Part shown: piece by piece, positions 41,335 to 51,796 of the stretch
Position numbering within the stretch: position 1 is the stretch's first letter
How the letters are laid out: the number at the start of each line of letters is the position of its first letter
Assembly (NCBI RefSeq): GCF_900105025.1
Contig: NZ_LT629759.1
Coordinates: 1,860,001-1,924,000 of the forward strand
Length of the DNA: 64,000 bases
DNA from: Parafannyhessea umbonata
GTDB lineage: Bacteria > Actinomycetota > Coriobacteriia > Coriobacteriales > Atopobiaceae
Direction of reading: 5' to 3'
Program-made: the position numbers and the translations under genes
The notes under the pieces: model-generated
The model's input: only the letters and a program-made list of their open reading frames with translations
What the model was told of the DNA's origin: nothing
Database searches by the model: none

Positions 41335-41601
41335 TTACTTTGCCTTCTCCACGATCTCCACGACACGCCAACGCTTGGTCTTGGACATGGGACGGGTCTC
41401 CATGACGCGGACGGTGTCGCCGAGGCCACACTCGTTCTTCTCGTCATGGCAGTGGAGCTTCTTGCTGATGGTCATCATCTTGCCGTACTTGGGGTGGTGC
41501 TTACGGTAGGTGATCTGAACGGTGACGGTCTTGTCGCCAGAGAGGGAGATGACCTCACCGGTGCGGACCTTACGTGCGTTCCTGCTTTCGGTATCTGCCA
41601 T
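41335..41601 (-). CDS. rpsQ: 30S ribosomal protein S17
   Basis: Protein of 88 residues with the OB-fold core [20 protein letters not shown] and the signature [20 protein letters not shown]. It binds the 16S 5' domain. A 75-bp spacer precedes rplN. Confidence 0.97.
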   Translation of the reverse strand: MADTESRNARKVRTGEVISLSGDKTVTVQITYRKHHPKYGKMMTISKKLHCHDEKNECGLGDTVRVMETRPMSKTKRWRVVEIVEKAK

Positions 41602-41617
41602 TTCTTATCTCCTGCGA

Positions 41618-41833
41618 CTAGTTCTGCGCAGCGGCGTTGTCCGCTGCGATCTGACGAGCGCGCATCTCGGTCTGGATGCGAGCAATGTCACGCTTGACGA
41701 CGCTGACGCGTGCCGTGTTGTCCAGCTGGCTGGTAGCCATCTGGAAGCGAAGGTTGAACAGCTCCGCGCGGCCGTCCTCGAGCTTCTGAGCAAGCTCCTC
41801 GTCGGAGAGCTCGCGAATATCCTTGTACTTCAT
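41618..41833 (-). CDS. rpmC: 50S ribosomal protein L29
   Basis: Protein of 71 residues from ATG 41833, starting MKYKDIRELSDEELAQKL and containing the LFNLRFQMATSQLDNTAR helix hairpin. L29 sits at the tunnel exit beside L23 and helps dock the signal recognition particle. It starts 5 bp after rplP ends. Confidence 0.96.
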   Translation of the reverse strand: MKYKDIRELSDEELAQKLEDGRAELFNLRFQMATSQLDNTARVSVVKRDIARIQTEMRARQIAADNAAAQN

Positions 41834-41838
41834 GTTGA

Positions 41839-42264
41839 CTACTCCTCCACGTCCTGCTCGGCGCGGGTGATGATCTTGGTCTTGATCGGCATCTTGTACT
41901 GAGCAAGACGGAGTGCAGCCTTGGCGGTTGCCTCGTCGACGCCGTCGATCTCGTACATGACGCGACCCGGCTTGACAACGGCCACCCACTCCTCGGGATT
42001 GCCCTTACCCTTACCCATGCGGGTCTCGGCCGGCTTCTTGGAGATCGGCTTGTCGGGGAAGATGGTGATCCAGATCTTGCCGCCACGCTTCATGCGACGG
42101 ACGATGGCGATACGGCCGGCCTCGATCTGACGGTTGGTGATCCAGTGACGCTCGAGCGCGACAAGACCCCACTTGCCAAAGTGCAGCTCGGTGTTGCCCT
42201 TGGCCTGACCCTTCATGGAGCCGCGCTGTACCTTGCGGTGAAGGACTCGCTTAGGAGCCAGCAT
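41839..42264 (-). CDS. rplP: 50S ribosomal protein L16
   Basis: Protein of 141 residues starting [19 protein letters not shown], with the signatures [16 protein letters not shown] and [21 protein letters not shown]16 helps position A-site tRNA. Its start codon shares a base with the rpsC stop (TAATG). Confidence 0.98.
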   Translation of the reverse strand: MLAPKRVLHRKVQRGSMKGQAKGNTELHFGKWGLVALERHWITNRQIEAGRIAIVRRMKRGGKIWITIFPDKPISKKPAETRMGKGKGNPEEWVAVVKPGRVMYEIDGVDEATAKAALRLAQYKMPIKTKIITRAEQDVEE

Positions 42265-42974
42265 TAGCGACCCCTCCTCTCGTTACGGCGACGGGGACGG
42301 CTGGAGCCCTCAAGCGCCGGGTTGGGCGCAGGCTGACCAGGCATCTTCTCGCCGAGATAGATCCAAACCTTAACGCCGCAGGCACCCATGGTGGTGCGGG
42401 CGGTAGCCTCGCCGAAGCCGATCTTGGCGCGCAGGGTGTGCAGAGGCACGCGACCCTCGCGGGACCACTCGCGGCGGCCCATCTCTGCGCCGTTCAGACG
42501 GCCGGAGCACTGGATGCGGATGCCCTTGGCGCCTGCCTTGCGGGCGGACTGGATGGCCTTGCGGACGGCGCGGCGGAAGGCGATGCGGCCCTCGAGCTGC
42601 TCGGCGATGGACTGGGCCACCAGCTGAGCGTCAAGCTCCGGACGCTTGATCTCGATGACGTCGACGGAGATGTTGCCCTTGGAGACGCCAGCCATCTTCT
42701 CGAGCTCGGCACGCAGGGCGTCGATCTCGGAGCCCTTCTTGCCGATCACGATGCCCGGGCGGGCGGTGTAGATGATGACCTTCACCTTGTCGCCGGCGCG
42801 CTCGATGTCGACGCGGGACAGCGCCGCGCTCGCAAGCTTCTTCTCAAGGAACTTGCGGATCTGCATATCGTTGCCAAGGTTCTTGGCGTAGTCCTTCTTA
42901 TCGGCGTACCAACGGGAACGCCACTCCTCGGTGATGCCGAGACGGAAGCCGGTAGGCTGTACTTTCTGACCCAT
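42264..42974 (-). CDS. rpsC: 30S ribosomal protein S3
   Basis: Protein of 236 residues from ATG 42974. It has [15 protein letters not shown] at the start, a KH_2 domain ([20 protein letters not shown]) and a C-terminal S3 domain ([20 protein letters not shown]). It ends in a basic tail of about 25 residues. S3 lines the mRNA entry channel. Confidence 0.97.
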   Translation of the reverse strand: MGQKVQPTGFRLGITEEWRSRWYADKKDYAKNLGNDMQIRKFLEKKLASAALSRVDIERAGDKVKVIIYTARPGIVIGKKGSEIDALRAELEKMAGVSKGNISVDVIEIKRPELDAQLVAQSIAEQLEGRIAFRRAVRKAIQSARKAGAKGIRIQCSGRLNGAEMGRREWSREGRVPLHTLRAKIGFGEATARTTMGACGVKVWIYLGEKMPGQPAPNPALEGSSRPRRRNERRGR

Positions 42975-42981
42975 ACTTCCC

Positions 42982-43335
42982 CTACGCCTCCTTTCGAGGT
43001 GCAACGACGACGGTGATGTGGCTGGTGCGCTTGTTGATGCGCGAAGCGGAGCCCTTTGCACGCGGGCGGATGCGCTTCAGGGTCGGGCCCTCGTCCACGT
43101 AGGCAGCCTTGATCACGAGGTTGTCGGAACGAAGGTTGTTGTTGTTCTCGGCGTTGGCCACCGCGGAGCGGAGGACCTTCGCGACGGGCTCAGCGGCCGC
43201 GCGGGTCGAGAACTGGAGGACCTCAAGGGCCTGCTCCACGGACTTGTTACGAATCTGGTCGACGACCATGCGCACCTTGCGCGGCGCCATGCGCACGTAC
43301 TTAGCGGTGGCCTTGACCTCGTTGTTGTTAGCCAT
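42982..43335 (-). CDS. rplV: 50S ribosomal protein L22
   Basis: Protein of 117 residues ([20 protein letters not shown]...; hairpin near [20 protein letters not shown] that lines the exit tunnel). No insertion of the kind linked to macrolide resistance is seen in the hairpin. Confidence 0.97.
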   Translation of the reverse strand: MANNNEVKATAKYVRMAPRKVRMVVDQIRNKSVEQALEVLQFSTRAAAEPVAKVLRSAVANAENNNNLRSDNLVIKAAYVDEGPTLKRIRPRAKGSASRINKRTSHITVVVAPRKEA

Positions 43336-43352
43336 TTACTCCATACCCCCTG

Positions 43353-43613
43353 TTAAGCCTGCTTGTGACCACGGAAGGTGCGGGTGGGGGCGAACTCGCC
43401 CAGCTTGTGACCAACCATGGACTCGGTGACGTATACGGGGACATGCTTGCGGCCGTCGTGGACGGCGATCGTGTGGCCAACCATCTCGGGGAAGATGGTG
43501 GAGGAACGCGACCAGGTCTTCACGACCTCCTTCTTGCCTGCCTCGTTCATCGCGGCGACACGCGCAAGGAGGCGAGTCTCCACAAACGGGCCCTTCTTGA
43601 GACTTCTGCTCAT
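43353..43613 (-). CDS. rpsS: 30S ribosomal protein S19
   Basis: Protein of 86 residues, starting [20 protein letters not shown] and ending in [17 protein letters not shown]. The head protein S19 pairs with S13. Located between rplB and rplV. Confidence 0.98.
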   Translation of the reverse strand: MSRSLKKGPFVETRLLARVAAMNEAGKKEVVKTWSRSSTIFPEMVGHTIAVHDGRKHVPVYVTESMVGHKLGEFAPTRTFRGHKQA

Positions 43614-43643
43614 TCTTGGAATCTCCTAATGTTCGTGTTCCGG

Positions 43644-44480
<837 letters not shown>

Positions 44481-44616
44481 TACTGCTTCCCTTTCTTGTC
44501 CGTTGGCCGGCGCACCCGGGAATGGCGCGCCGACACCGGATTACCACGGTACCGCGCGTATCCATCATGCGCGGCATGAAAGCCCGGCCTCCAAGGAGGC
44601 TCGGGCGAAAAACCAC

Positions 44617-44922
44617 TTACTCCTCAGCAGCAGCCTGCTGGTTTGCGAAGACCTCGATCTGCTCACCCTCGGCGACGGTGACGACGGCCTTCTTCCAAGT
44701 GCGGGTCTTGCCGGTGACATAGCGGACGCGCTTGTTCTTCGGCTTCACCCACATGGTGTTGACCTTGAGGACGTGAACGTTGAAGAGCTTCTCGACTGCG
44801 TCGGCAATCTCCTCCTTCGGAGCCTTGGCGGCAACCTCGAAGGTGTACTTGCCCTGGGACATCAGGTCGAACGAACGCTCGGAGACAACCGGGCGGATGA
44901 TGACGTTATAGATGGAGTTCAT
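44617..44922 (-). CDS. rplW: 50S ribosomal protein L23
   Basis: Protein of 101 residues (MNSIYNVIIRPVVSERSF...; VHVLKVNTMWVKPKNKRVRY), with a globular domain and tunnel loop. L23 docks trigger factor and the signal recognition particle. It starts where rplD ends. Confidence 0.97.
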   Translation of the reverse strand: MNSIYNVIIRPVVSERSFDLMSQGKYTFEVAAKAPKEEIADAVEKLFNVHVLKVNTMWVKPKNKRVRYVTGKTRTWKKAVVTVAEGEQIEVFANQQAAAEE

Positions 44923-45548
44923 TACGCGAGCACCTCCTCGAGCTGCTTGGCAACCGCGGTGGACATGACGAGGGCGCCATTGTCGAGCAGGTTGCGGGTG
45001 TTGGACTCGGAGACACCGATCACGTTGACCTTCGGGAGGTTCCTGAAGGCGAGGTAGGTGTTGATGTCCTCGTCGTCGACGACGACGGTCACGCGCTTGC
45101 CATCGAGGGCAAGGGCGCTGAGAAGAGCGACGGCCTGCTTGGTCTTGGGAGCCTCGAACTTCAGCTCGTCCACGAGCACGAGCTCGCCATCAGCGAGCTT
45201 TCCGGAGAGGACGGAGCGCATTGCGAGCTTCTTCTCCTTGTTGTTGGCGCGCTTCGCGTGGCTGCGGACCTGGGGCCCGAAGATGACGCCGCCGCCGACC
45301 CACTGGCCAGCGCGGATGGAACCCTGGCGGGCACGACCGGTGCCCTTCTGACGCCAAGGCTTGACGCCGCCGCCGGAGACCTCGTGACGGTTCTTGACGG
45401 AGTGGGTGCCCTGACGCAGGGAGGCCTCGTAGGCCACGACGACCTGGTGCACCACGGGGATGTTCGGCTCAATGCCGAAGACGTCGGAGGAAAGCTCGAC
45501 CTCGCCGGCCGCCTTCCCCTCAACGTTCTTAACTTCGATCTTGGACAT
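44922..45548 (-). CDS. rplD: 50S ribosomal protein L4
   Basis: Protein of 208 residues with the tunnel loop KPWRQKGTGRARQGSIRAGQ intact. It ends in the globular RNase-E-inhibitor-like region of the family. In E. coli L4 represses the S10 operon from a leader upstream of rpsJ; here the rpsJ-rplC junction is interrupted by an IS. Confidence 0.97.
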   Translation of the reverse strand: MSKIEVKNVEGKAAGEVELSSDVFGIEPNIPVVHQVVVAYEASLRQGTHSVKNRHEVSGGGVKPWRQKGTGRARQGSIRAGQWVGGGVIFGPQVRSHAKRANNKEKKLAMRSVLSGKLADGELVLVDELKFEAPKTKQAVALLSALALDGKRVTVVVDDEDINTYLAFRNLPKVNVIGVSESNTRNLLDNGALVMSTAVAKQLEEVLA

Positions 45549-45591
45549 TAGTCCTCCTTGTTAGCCTTAGGGTGTGATTACGAACGGGCCC

Positions 45592-46212
45592 TTAGGCCAT
45601 GCGGATCGAAACGAGAGCGTTCTTGCCGCCGGGGACAGCGCCCTTGATGAGCATCAGGTTCTGCTCGGCGTCGACACGAACGAGCTTCAGGTTCTTGACG
45701 GTGACACGCTCGTTGCCCATGTGGCCAGCCATGTGCAGGCCCTTGCGGACGCGCGCGGGGTAGGCGCACTGGCCGATGGAGCCCGGCTCGCGCTGGTTGC
45801 GGGAACCGTGTGCCATGGGGCCGCGGGAGAAGTTCCAGCGCTTGATGGTGCCCTGGAAGCCCTTGCCCTTGGAGGTGCCGGTGACATCGACGGTCTGGAC
45901 GTCTGCGAAGTCTGCAACGGTGACCTTCTCGCCAGTGGCGTGCTCCTCGCCCTCGGGGACGCGGACCTCGCGCAGGTAGCGCATGGGCTCGACGCCGGCG
46001 GCGGCAAAGTGGCCCGCCATGGGCTTGTTCACGTGCTTGGCAGAGACGTCTCCGAAGCCAATCTGGACGGCATCGTAGCCGTCAGTTGCCTTCGTCTTGA
46101 CCTGCGAGACAGTGCAGGGGCCAGCGAGGACGACGGTGACGGGTACGACGTTGTCGTCCTCATCCCACACCTGCGTCATCCCGAGCTTGCGGCCGAGGAT
46201 AGTGTTGACCAT
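45592..46212 (-). CDS. rplC: 50S ribosomal protein L3
   Basis: Protein of 206 residues from ATG 46212 (AAAGGACCAGGA upstream), starting MVNTILGRKLGMTQVWDED. The extended loop near FSRGPMAHGSRNQREPGSIG reaches the peptidyl-transferase centre. It is the first gene of a transcription unit of its own: 700 bp of spacer and an IS separate it from rpsJ. Confidence 0.97.
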   Translation of the reverse strand: MVNTILGRKLGMTQVWDEDDNVVPVTVVLAGPCTVSQVKTKATDGYDAVQIGFGDVSAKHVNKPMAGHFAAAGVEPMRYLREVRVPEGEEHATGEKVTVADFADVQTVDVTGTSKGKGFQGTIKRWNFSRGPMAHGSRNQREPGSIGQCAYPARVRKGLHMAGHMGNERVTVKNLKLVRVDAEQNLMLIKGAVPGGKNALVSIRMA

Positions 46213-46916
46213 TCCTGGTCCTTTCCTTCGGTGGTCATGGGACCTTAGAGACGCATCCTGCGCCTCTCCCCAGCGGACCACATCCAACGAGTGCCGTGCG
46301 GCATGTCGCCACCTCGCGGGCAGGCGTCCCCTCACAGGTTGGGGACGAGCGATTTAGACGGCATAAGCCATAAAAACACAGCTTGACTAGTGTACACGCT
46401 CGGGACCGTGGTAAGCATCCACATTTTTTGCGCCACAATCCCTGCAAAAATCGCAGACTAGACGGCGAGAAGAACTTCGCGTGCCGTGCAGGCGTAGCTC
46501 TCGCACGGGAGGGCACCTGAACCCACTCTGAGCGGAGCTTACTCCATGGCGAACTTCCTCGATTTCCGCGAGCCCTAAGTTTTTCGCAAGAGACTATGTG
46601 CGCCGCCCACGCGTAGAGGACTCTCGTCCTGCGAACCTCCCCCATTCGTACCGCACGCTCTTCTCGCAAGGAATACTGTCGACGCCGGTGCTTCGCGCTC
46701 TTCCACGACCCGTTGACATCATTGTTGAAAGGGATTCCGACCGGCTCTATGGCAACCAGATTCGAAATTGCGTCTTGATGGAACCACCGCAGGCACGAGC
46801 CCCAGGTGATGAAGCAAGTTCCCCAAGCGACGCCACCTGAGGATTTGCGTCGCCTCATTCGGGATTTGCGGCCACACGCCCGCTTACCGCGCATGCAAAA
46901 GCCCCGCCACTCGAGT
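46213..46916. other. 0.7-kb spacer between rplC and IS copy 2
   Basis: No convincing gene on either strand; frames present lack ribosome-binding sites and known motifs. It contains a candidate minus-strand -10 (46390-46395) for rplC and a TTTTTGC/GCAAAAA inverted repeat at 46425-46450. Without the IS, rpsJ and rplC would still be about 740 bp apart, so this is probably the native promoter/leader region of the rplC-led operon. Confidence 0.5.
46390..46395 (-). promoter_or_regulatory. candidate -10 for the rplC-led operon
   Basis: TACACT on the minus strand, 178 bp upstream of the rplC ATG and inside a GTGTACAC palindrome. TGCTTA at 17 bp is a weak -35. Confidence 0.35.
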
Positions 46917-46975
46917 TGAACTGCCTCCCATTTCTTGGACAGGGAAATAGAAGTCCGAGAGATGGGAGGCTTTCC

Positions 46976-47491
46976 ATGTCCGTCGACCTGAGATTGAGGC
47001 ACGACCGGTCGCTGCGCGAGCGCGCAGCCGAGATGTTCGAGAGGGGCCTCGGCTACGGGTCCGTCGCAAGGGGGCTTGGCGTGCCCGCCGAGGCTGTGAG
47101 AAACTGGCAGAAGACGTACCGCGCGACCGGGAGGGACGGCCTGCTGAAAATGGGCGAGAAGCACGCGAGATACGACTTCGAGACCAAGGTCGCCGCAGCC
47201 AGGGCCGTGGTCGACGACGGGATGGCCAAGCCCGAGGCGATGGAGCGCTTCGGCATCGCGAGCGCGACGCCGCTGAAGCAGTGGTGCAGGCTGTACCGCG
47301 GGGGCGGGGCCGAGGCCCTGAGGCCCAAGCCGAAGGGCAGGCCGAGGGGGTCGGGCGCGAAGGCCGCGCCGATGACCCGCGAGCAGGAGCTCGAGCGCGA
47401 GGTCAGGAGGCTCGAGGCGCAGGTGGCGTACCTAAAAAAATCGATAGCCCTGAAGGCGGAGCTGCGCTCCCGAACCGGGAGAAGGCCCTAG
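46976..47491 (+). CDS. IS3-family transposase OrfA, copy 2
   Basis: Identical in sequence to copy 1 OrfA (171 residues). ATG 46976 has GGGAGG six bases upstream; a further in-frame start at 46916 lies inside the terminal repeat and is unlikely. Helix-turn-helix units precede a C-terminal zipper. Confidence 0.92.
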   Translation: MSVDLRLRHDRSLRERAAEMFERGLGYGSVARGLGVPAEAVRNWQKTYRATGRDGLLKMGEKHARYDFETKVAAARAVVDDGMAKPEAMERFGIASATPLKQWCRLYRGGGAEALRPKPKGRPRGSGAKAAPMTREQELEREVRRLEAQVAYLKKSIALKAELRSRTGRRP

Positions 47492-48348
47492 CGGTCGCCG
47501 AGCTTTCAGGGCGGCACGACCTCTCCGACCTCCTCGAGGCCGCCGGCCTCCCCAGGTCGAGCTACTACTACGCCGTCTCGCACCCCAAGGCCCCCACCAG
47601 GCCGGAGCTGCGCGCCAGGGTGACGGAGATCTTCGGCAGGCTCCCCAACGGCGTCGGCCACAGGCAGGTGGCGATGGAGCTGCGCGCCGTCGACGGCGCG
47701 CGGATAGCGGACAAGACCGTGCTCAAGATGATGAACGAGATGGGCCTCAGGTGCGGCATCCGCCGGGAGACCGACCACCACAGGTACAGCTCCTACAGGG
47801 GGAAGGTCGGCGAGACCTTCGAGAACGTGCTCGGCCGCGACTTCGCCGCCGACGGCCCCTGGCAGAAGATGGGCACCGACGTCACCGAGTTCAAGTGCGG
47901 GTTCGGCAAGGCCTACCTCGCGCCCGTGTACGACTTCGGCAGCAAGGAGATCGTGGCCTGGTCGGTCTCGGAGCATCCGGACCTCGCTCAGCAGGAGGAG
48001 ATGCTCTCAATGCTCGTGGCGGCGAAGCCGGAGGGCGCGGCGCCGGTCCTGCACTCCGACATGGGCTGGCAGTACCAGCACGTGTCCTACGTCGCGAAGC
48101 TCAGGGAGAACGGCTTCGTGCAGAGCATGTCGCGCAAGGGCAACTGCATCGACAACGGCGCCACCGAGCAGGTCTTCGGCCACCTGAAGGACGAGTTCTA
48201 CAGGGGCAGGGACTGGGAGACGTTCGAGGAGTTCAAGCGCGACCTCGAGGCGTACATCCACCATTGGAACCATGCGAGGCGCCAGGCCAAGCTGAAGGGC
48301 CTGACCCCGATCGAGTTCCGGGACCAGGCCCTCCGGGGGGCCGCCTAG
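47440..48348 (+). CDS. IS3-family transposase OrfB (made by -1 frameshift), copy 2
   Basis: The 302-residue DDE portion, identical to copy 1. The slippery A7 is at 47434-47440 (codons CTA AAA AAA TCG in the orfA frame). A -1 shift on A-AAA-AAA yields a 457-residue OrfAB. DDE residues lie in GTDVTEF, LHSDMGW and NGATEQVFGHLKDEF. No inactivating changes are seen. Confidence 0.93.
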   Translation: MDSPEGGAALPNREKALAVAELSGRHDLSDLLEAAGLPRSSYYYAVSHPKAPTRPELRARVTEIFGRLPNGVGHRQVAMELRAVDGARIADKTVLKMMNEMGLRCGIRRETDHHRYSSYRGKVGETFENVLGRDFAADGPWQKMGTDVTEFKCGFGKAYLAPVYDFGSKEIVAWSVSEHPDLAQQEEMLSMLVAAKPEGAAPVLHSDMGWQYQHVSYVAKLRENGFVQSMSRKGNCIDNGATEQVFGHLKDEFYRGRDWETFEEFKRDLEAYIHHWNHARRQAKLKGLTPIEFRDQALRGAA

Positions 48349-48431
48349 CGGTTATGATTTATCGCGTCCAAGTTTTGGGGCGCAGTTCAGAGTGAGCGGC
48401 GGGGCCCTTCAGCGCATTAGGTCGCTAATGC

Positions 48432-48740
48432 TTAGAGCTTGATCTCGATGTCGACGCCAGCGGGAAGGTCGAGACGCATGAGCGAGTCGACGGTAGAGGA
48501 GCTGGGGTCGAGGATGTCGATGAGGCGCTTGTGGGTGCGCATCTCAAACTCCTCGCGAGAGTCCTTGTCCTTGTGCGGCGAGCGGATGACCGTGTAGAGG
48601 TTGCGCTCGGTCGGCAGGGGGATAGGACCAGAGACGCGGGCACCGGTCTTCTGAGCGGTGTCGACGATGAGCTTCGCGGACTGGTCAACGACCTCGTGAT
48701 CGTAGCCCTTGAGGCGGATCCTGATCTTCTGGCTTGACAC
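48432..48740 (-). CDS. rpsJ: 30S ribosomal protein S10
   Basis: Protein of 102 residues when started at the GTG at 48740, which has GGAGG eight bases upstream and gives the family length ([22 protein letters not shown]). The loop signature [20 protein letters not shown] is present. S10 is also NusE, part of antitermination. It follows fusA by 50 bp, with no tuf gene between, and is separated from the rest of its classical operon by the IS. Confidence 0.97.
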   Translation of the reverse strand: MSSQKIRIRLKGYDHEVVDQSAKLIVDTAQKTGARVSGPIPLPTERNLYTVIRSPHKDKDSREEFEMRTHKRLIDILDPSSSTVDSLMRLDLPAGVDIEIKL

Positions 48741-48790
48741 TTCTAATACCTCCATCAAATGGCAGCCTGAGCTACCGTTGGCTACTTAAC

Positions 48791-50884
48791 TTAGGCGTTG
48801 ACGCCACTCTTTGCGACGATCTCGTCCTTGATGTTCTTCGGGACGGGCTCGTAGCTGGAGAACTGCATGGTGTAGGACGCGCGGCCCTGCGTCTGGGAGC
48901 GCAGGTCGGTCGCGTAACCAAACATCTCGCCCAGGGGCACCTTGGCGCGGATGAGCTTGGTGTTGGCACGGTCCTCCATGCCCTCGATCTTGCCACGACG
49001 GCCAGAGAGGTTGCCCATGACATCGCCCATGTACTGCTCGGGCGTCTCGACGGTGACCTCCTCGACGGGCTCGAGAAGAACGGGGTCAGACTGCTGAAGA
49101 GCGTTCTTGATCGCCATGGAGCCTGCGATCTTGAAGGCCGCCTCGGAGGAGTCGACCTCGTGGTAGGAGCCGTCGACCAGGGTGACCTTGATGTCCTGGA
49201 CGGGGTAGCCAGCGATAACGCCGGACTCCAGCGCCTCCTGGATGCCCTTGTCGACAGAGGGGATGTACTCCTTGGGGACGGAGCCGCCGACGGTGCCGTC
49301 GACGAACTCGTAGCCAAAGCCCGGCTCCATCGGCTCGAGGTCGATGATCGCGTCGCCGTACTGGCCGCGACCGCCGGACTGACGGACGAACTTGCCCTGG
49401 ACGTGGCTCACGGCGTGGCCAGCGGTCTCGCGGTAGGCGACCTGCGGCTTGCCGACGTTGCAGTCGACGTGGAACTCGCGACGGAGACGGTCGACGATGA
49501 TCTCAAGGTGAAGCTCGCCCATGCCGGCGATGATGGTCTGGCCGGTCTCGTGGTCGGTGTGGACGCGGAAGGTCGGGTCCTCCTCGGCGAGCTTGGCGAG
49601 GCCAACGGACATCTTGTCCTGCTCGGCCTTGGACTTCGGCTCGACGGCGACGTCGATGACGGGGTCAGCAAAGTCGATGGACTCGAGCACGATGGGGTGC
49701 TTCTCGTCGCAGAGGGTGTCACCGGTGGAGGTGTTCTTCAGGCCGACGCAGGCGACGATGTCACCGGCGGAGCACTCCTCACGGTCGACACGGTCGTTCG
49801 CGTTCATCTCGAGGATGCGGCCAAGGCGCTCGCGGCCGTCCTTGACGGAGTTGTAGACGTAGCTACCAGCCTCCGCCTGACCAGAGTACACGCGGATGTA
49901 GGTGAGCTTGCCGACGAACGGGTCGGTCATGATCTTGAAGGCAAGGGCCGAGAAGGGCTCCTTGACGTCCGCGTGACGGACCTCGTCCTCGCCCTCGAGG
50001 TTCTTGCCGTCAATCTCCTTGACGTCAAGCGGGCTGGGCAGGTAGTCGACGACGGCGTCCAGAAGCTCCTGGATGCCCTTGTTCTTGTAGGCGGAACCCA
50101 CGAAGACGGGGTTGAGCTCGTTGGCGATGACGCCCTTGCGGATGGCGGCCTTCAGCTGATCGACAGGAACCTCCTCCTCCATGAGGATCTTCTCCATCAG
50201 GTCGTCGTCGTAGTTGGAGGCTGCGTCCAGGAGCTCCTCGCGCTTCTCGGCGGCAATGTCCTTGAACTCGTCAGGAATCTCGTCCATGGGCTCGGGGTAG
50301 ATCATGCCCTTGGCGTCTTCCTTGAAGTCCCACGCGGTGTTGGTGACGAGGTCGATGAGGCCCCAGAAGTTGGACTCGGAGCCCATGGGGATCTGGGCGG
50401 CCACGGCGTTGGAGCCAAGGCGCTCCTTCATGGTCTCGATGGCGTGGAAGAAGTCAGCGCCGACGCGGTCGTACTTGTTGATGAAGGCGATGCGCGGGAC
50501 GTTGTAGTTGGCAGCCTGACGCCAGACGGTCTCGGACTGCGGCTGGACGCCGGCAACGGCGTCGAAGACCGCGACGGCACCGTCGAGGACGCGCAGGCAG
50601 CGCTCGACCTCTGCGGTGAAGTCAACGTGGCCCGGGGTGTCGATGATCTGGATGACGTGGTCCTTCCAGAAGCACGTGGTTGCGGCGGAGGTGATGGTCA
50701 CGCCGCGCTCCTGCTCCTGAACCATCCAGTCCATGGTGGCTGCACCGTCATGGACCTCGCCGATCTTGTGGGTCTTGCCGGTGTAGTACAGGATGCGCTC
50801 GGTGGTAGTCGTCTTACCAGCATCGATGTGGGCCATGATGCCGATGTTGCGAAGGTCTTCGAGCTTGTACTTAACTTTTGCCAT
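48791..50884 (-). CDS. fusA: elongation factor G
   Basis: Protein of 697 residues with five EF-G domains. GTPase motifs are [18 protein letters not shown] (P-loop), [14 protein letters not shown] (switch I), DTPGHVDF (G3) and NKYD (G4). The C-terminal domains carry the [19 protein letters not shown] signature. It drives translocation and, with RRF, ribosome recycling. Located in the order rpsL-rpsG-fusA-rpsJ. Confidence 0.98.
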   Translation of the reverse strand: MAKVKYKLEDLRNIGIMAHIDAGKTTTTERILYYTGKTHKIGEVHDGAATMDWMVQEQERGVTITSAATTCFWKDHVIQIIDTPGHVDFTAEVERCLRVLDGAVAVFDAVAGVQPQSETVWRQAANYNVPRIAFINKYDRVGADFFHAIETMKERLGSNAVAAQIPMGSESNFWGLIDLVTNTAWDFKEDAKGMIYPEPMDEIPDEFKDIAAEKREELLDAASNYDDDLMEKILMEEEVPVDQLKAAIRKGVIANELNPVFVGSAYKNKGIQELLDAVVDYLPSPLDVKEIDGKNLEGEDEVRHADVKEPFSALAFKIMTDPFVGKLTYIRVYSGQAEAGSYVYNSVKDGRERLGRILEMNANDRVDREECSAGDIVACVGLKNTSTGDTLCDEKHPIVLESIDFADPVIDVAVEPKSKAEQDKMSVGLAKLAEEDPTFRVHTDHETGQTIIAGMGELHLEIIVDRLRREFHVDCNVGKPQVAYRETAGHAVSHVQGKFVRQSGGRGQYGDAIIDLEPMEPGFGYEFVDGTVGGSVPKEYIPSVDKGIQEALESGVIAGYPVQDIKVTLVDGSYHEVDSSEAAFKIAGSMAIKNALQQSDPVLLEPVEEVTVETPEQYMGDVMGNLSGRRGKIEGMEDRANTKLIRAKVPLGEMFGYATDLRSQTQGRASYTMQFSSYEPVPKNIKDEIVAKSGVNA

Positions 50885-50903
50885 GTGTCGCTACTCCCCT
50901 GGA

Positions 50904-51374
50904 CTAGAAGCGATAGTGCGAGAACGCGCGGTTGGCCTCTGCCATCTTGAAGAGGTCCTCACGGCGCTTCACGGAAGCGCCAACGCCGTTGGCCGCATCC
51001 ATGATCTCGTTGGCGAGGCGCTCCGCCATGGTCTTCTCCTTGCGGGCGCGGCTGAAGTTGACGATCCAGCGGATGGCGAGGGTCGTCGCGCGACGAGAGT
51101 TGACCTCCATAGGAACCTGGTAGGTAGCGCCACCAACGCGCTTGGGCTTGACCTCGAGGGTCGGGCGGACGTTGTCCATGGCCTTCTTGAAGGTGGCCAG
51201 GGGATCGGAATCGGTCTTCTCCTTTACGAGGTCGAAGGCACCGTAGACGATGCGCTCGGCGGTGGCCTTCTTGCCATCCAGGAGGACCTTGTTGATGAGC
51301 TGGGTCACGAGACGGTTGTTGTAAACGGCGTCCGGCTGGACCTCACGACGGACTGCTGCTGCACGACGCGGCAT
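50904..51374 (-). CDS. rpsG: 30S ribosomal protein S7
   Basis: Protein of 156 residues starting [20 protein letters not shown], with VARRELTS-like head-binding helix region ([20 protein letters not shown]). S7 organises the 16S 3' major domain. It lies 47 bp after rpsL. Confidence 0.98.
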   Translation of the reverse strand: MPRRAAAVRREVQPDAVYNNRLVTQLINKVLLDGKKATAERIVYGAFDLVKEKTDSDPLATFKKAMDNVRPTLEVKPKRVGGATYQVPMEVNSRRATTLAIRWIVNFSRARKEKTMAERLANEIMDAANGVGASVKRREDLFKMAEANRAFSHYRF

Positions 51375-51421
51375 GTTGTATCTCCTAAAAACTCGTAGCT
51401 AATTCAGATGGGACCTTGCGG

Positions 51422-51796
51422 CTAGTTCTTTGGGCGCTTTGCGCCGTAGCGGGAACGAGCCTTCTTGCGGTCCTGAACTGCCGCGCAGTCATAGGCGCCG
51501 CGGATGATCTTGTAACGGACACCAGGCAGGTCGCGAACACGGCCGCCACGAATCAGGACGATGGAGTGCTCCTGCAGGTTGTGGCCCTCGCCCGGGATGT
51601 AAGCGGTGACCTCGATGCCGTTGACCAGGCGGACACGCGCGACCTTACGAAGTGCAGAGTTAGGCTTCTTGGGGGTCGTGGTGAACACACGGGTGCAGAC
51701 GCCACGCTTCTGGGGGTTGTGCTGGAGGGCGGCGTTCTTGGACTTGGCCTTGTGGGAGACGCGACCCTGACGGACGAGCTGGTTGATAGTAGGCAA
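51422..51796 (-). CDS. rpsL: 30S ribosomal protein S12
   Basis: Protein of 124 residues started at the TTG at 51796 (AGGAGAG upstream), giving [15 protein letters not shown]. The loop [11 protein letters not shown] keeps Lys43 and Lys44, but [12 protein letters not shown] has Arg at residue 88 where E. coli and mycobacteria have Lys. That substitution is a known streptomycin-resistance change in other bacteria. S12 controls decoding accuracy. It is the first gene after a strong promoter. Confidence 0.97.
   Translation of the reverse strand: MPTINQLVRQGRVSHKAKSKNAALQHNPQKRGVCTRVFTTTPKKPNSALRKVARVRLVNGIEVTAYIPGEGHNLQEHSIVLIRGGRVRDLPGVRYKIIRGAYDCAAVQDRKKARSRYGAKRPKN

Larger units (their letters stand above)
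46917..48389 (+). mobile_element. IS3-family (IS150-like) element, copy 2, between rpsJ and rplC
   Basis: 1473 bp with the same ends as copy 1 and identical translated frames, but in the opposite orientation. A 4-bp target duplication GAGT flanks it (46913-46916 and 48390-48393). It is transcribed against the ribosomal genes. The right end lies 42 bp from the rpsJ stop. Confidence 0.95.

Noticed and set aside
46598-46840. 80-codon plus-strand frame in the rplC-IS spacer
   Set aside because: No ribosome-binding site, no recognisable domain, composition not like a real protein of this genome.
46235-47164. 309-codon minus-strand frame crossing the IS end into the rplC spacer
   Set aside because: It joins antisense IS sequence to the spacer, so it did not exist before insertion; no motif or start signal.
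48734-50950. 738-codon plus-strand frame over fusA
   Set aside because: Antisense of EF-G with repetitive Val/Leu/Asp content and no motifs.
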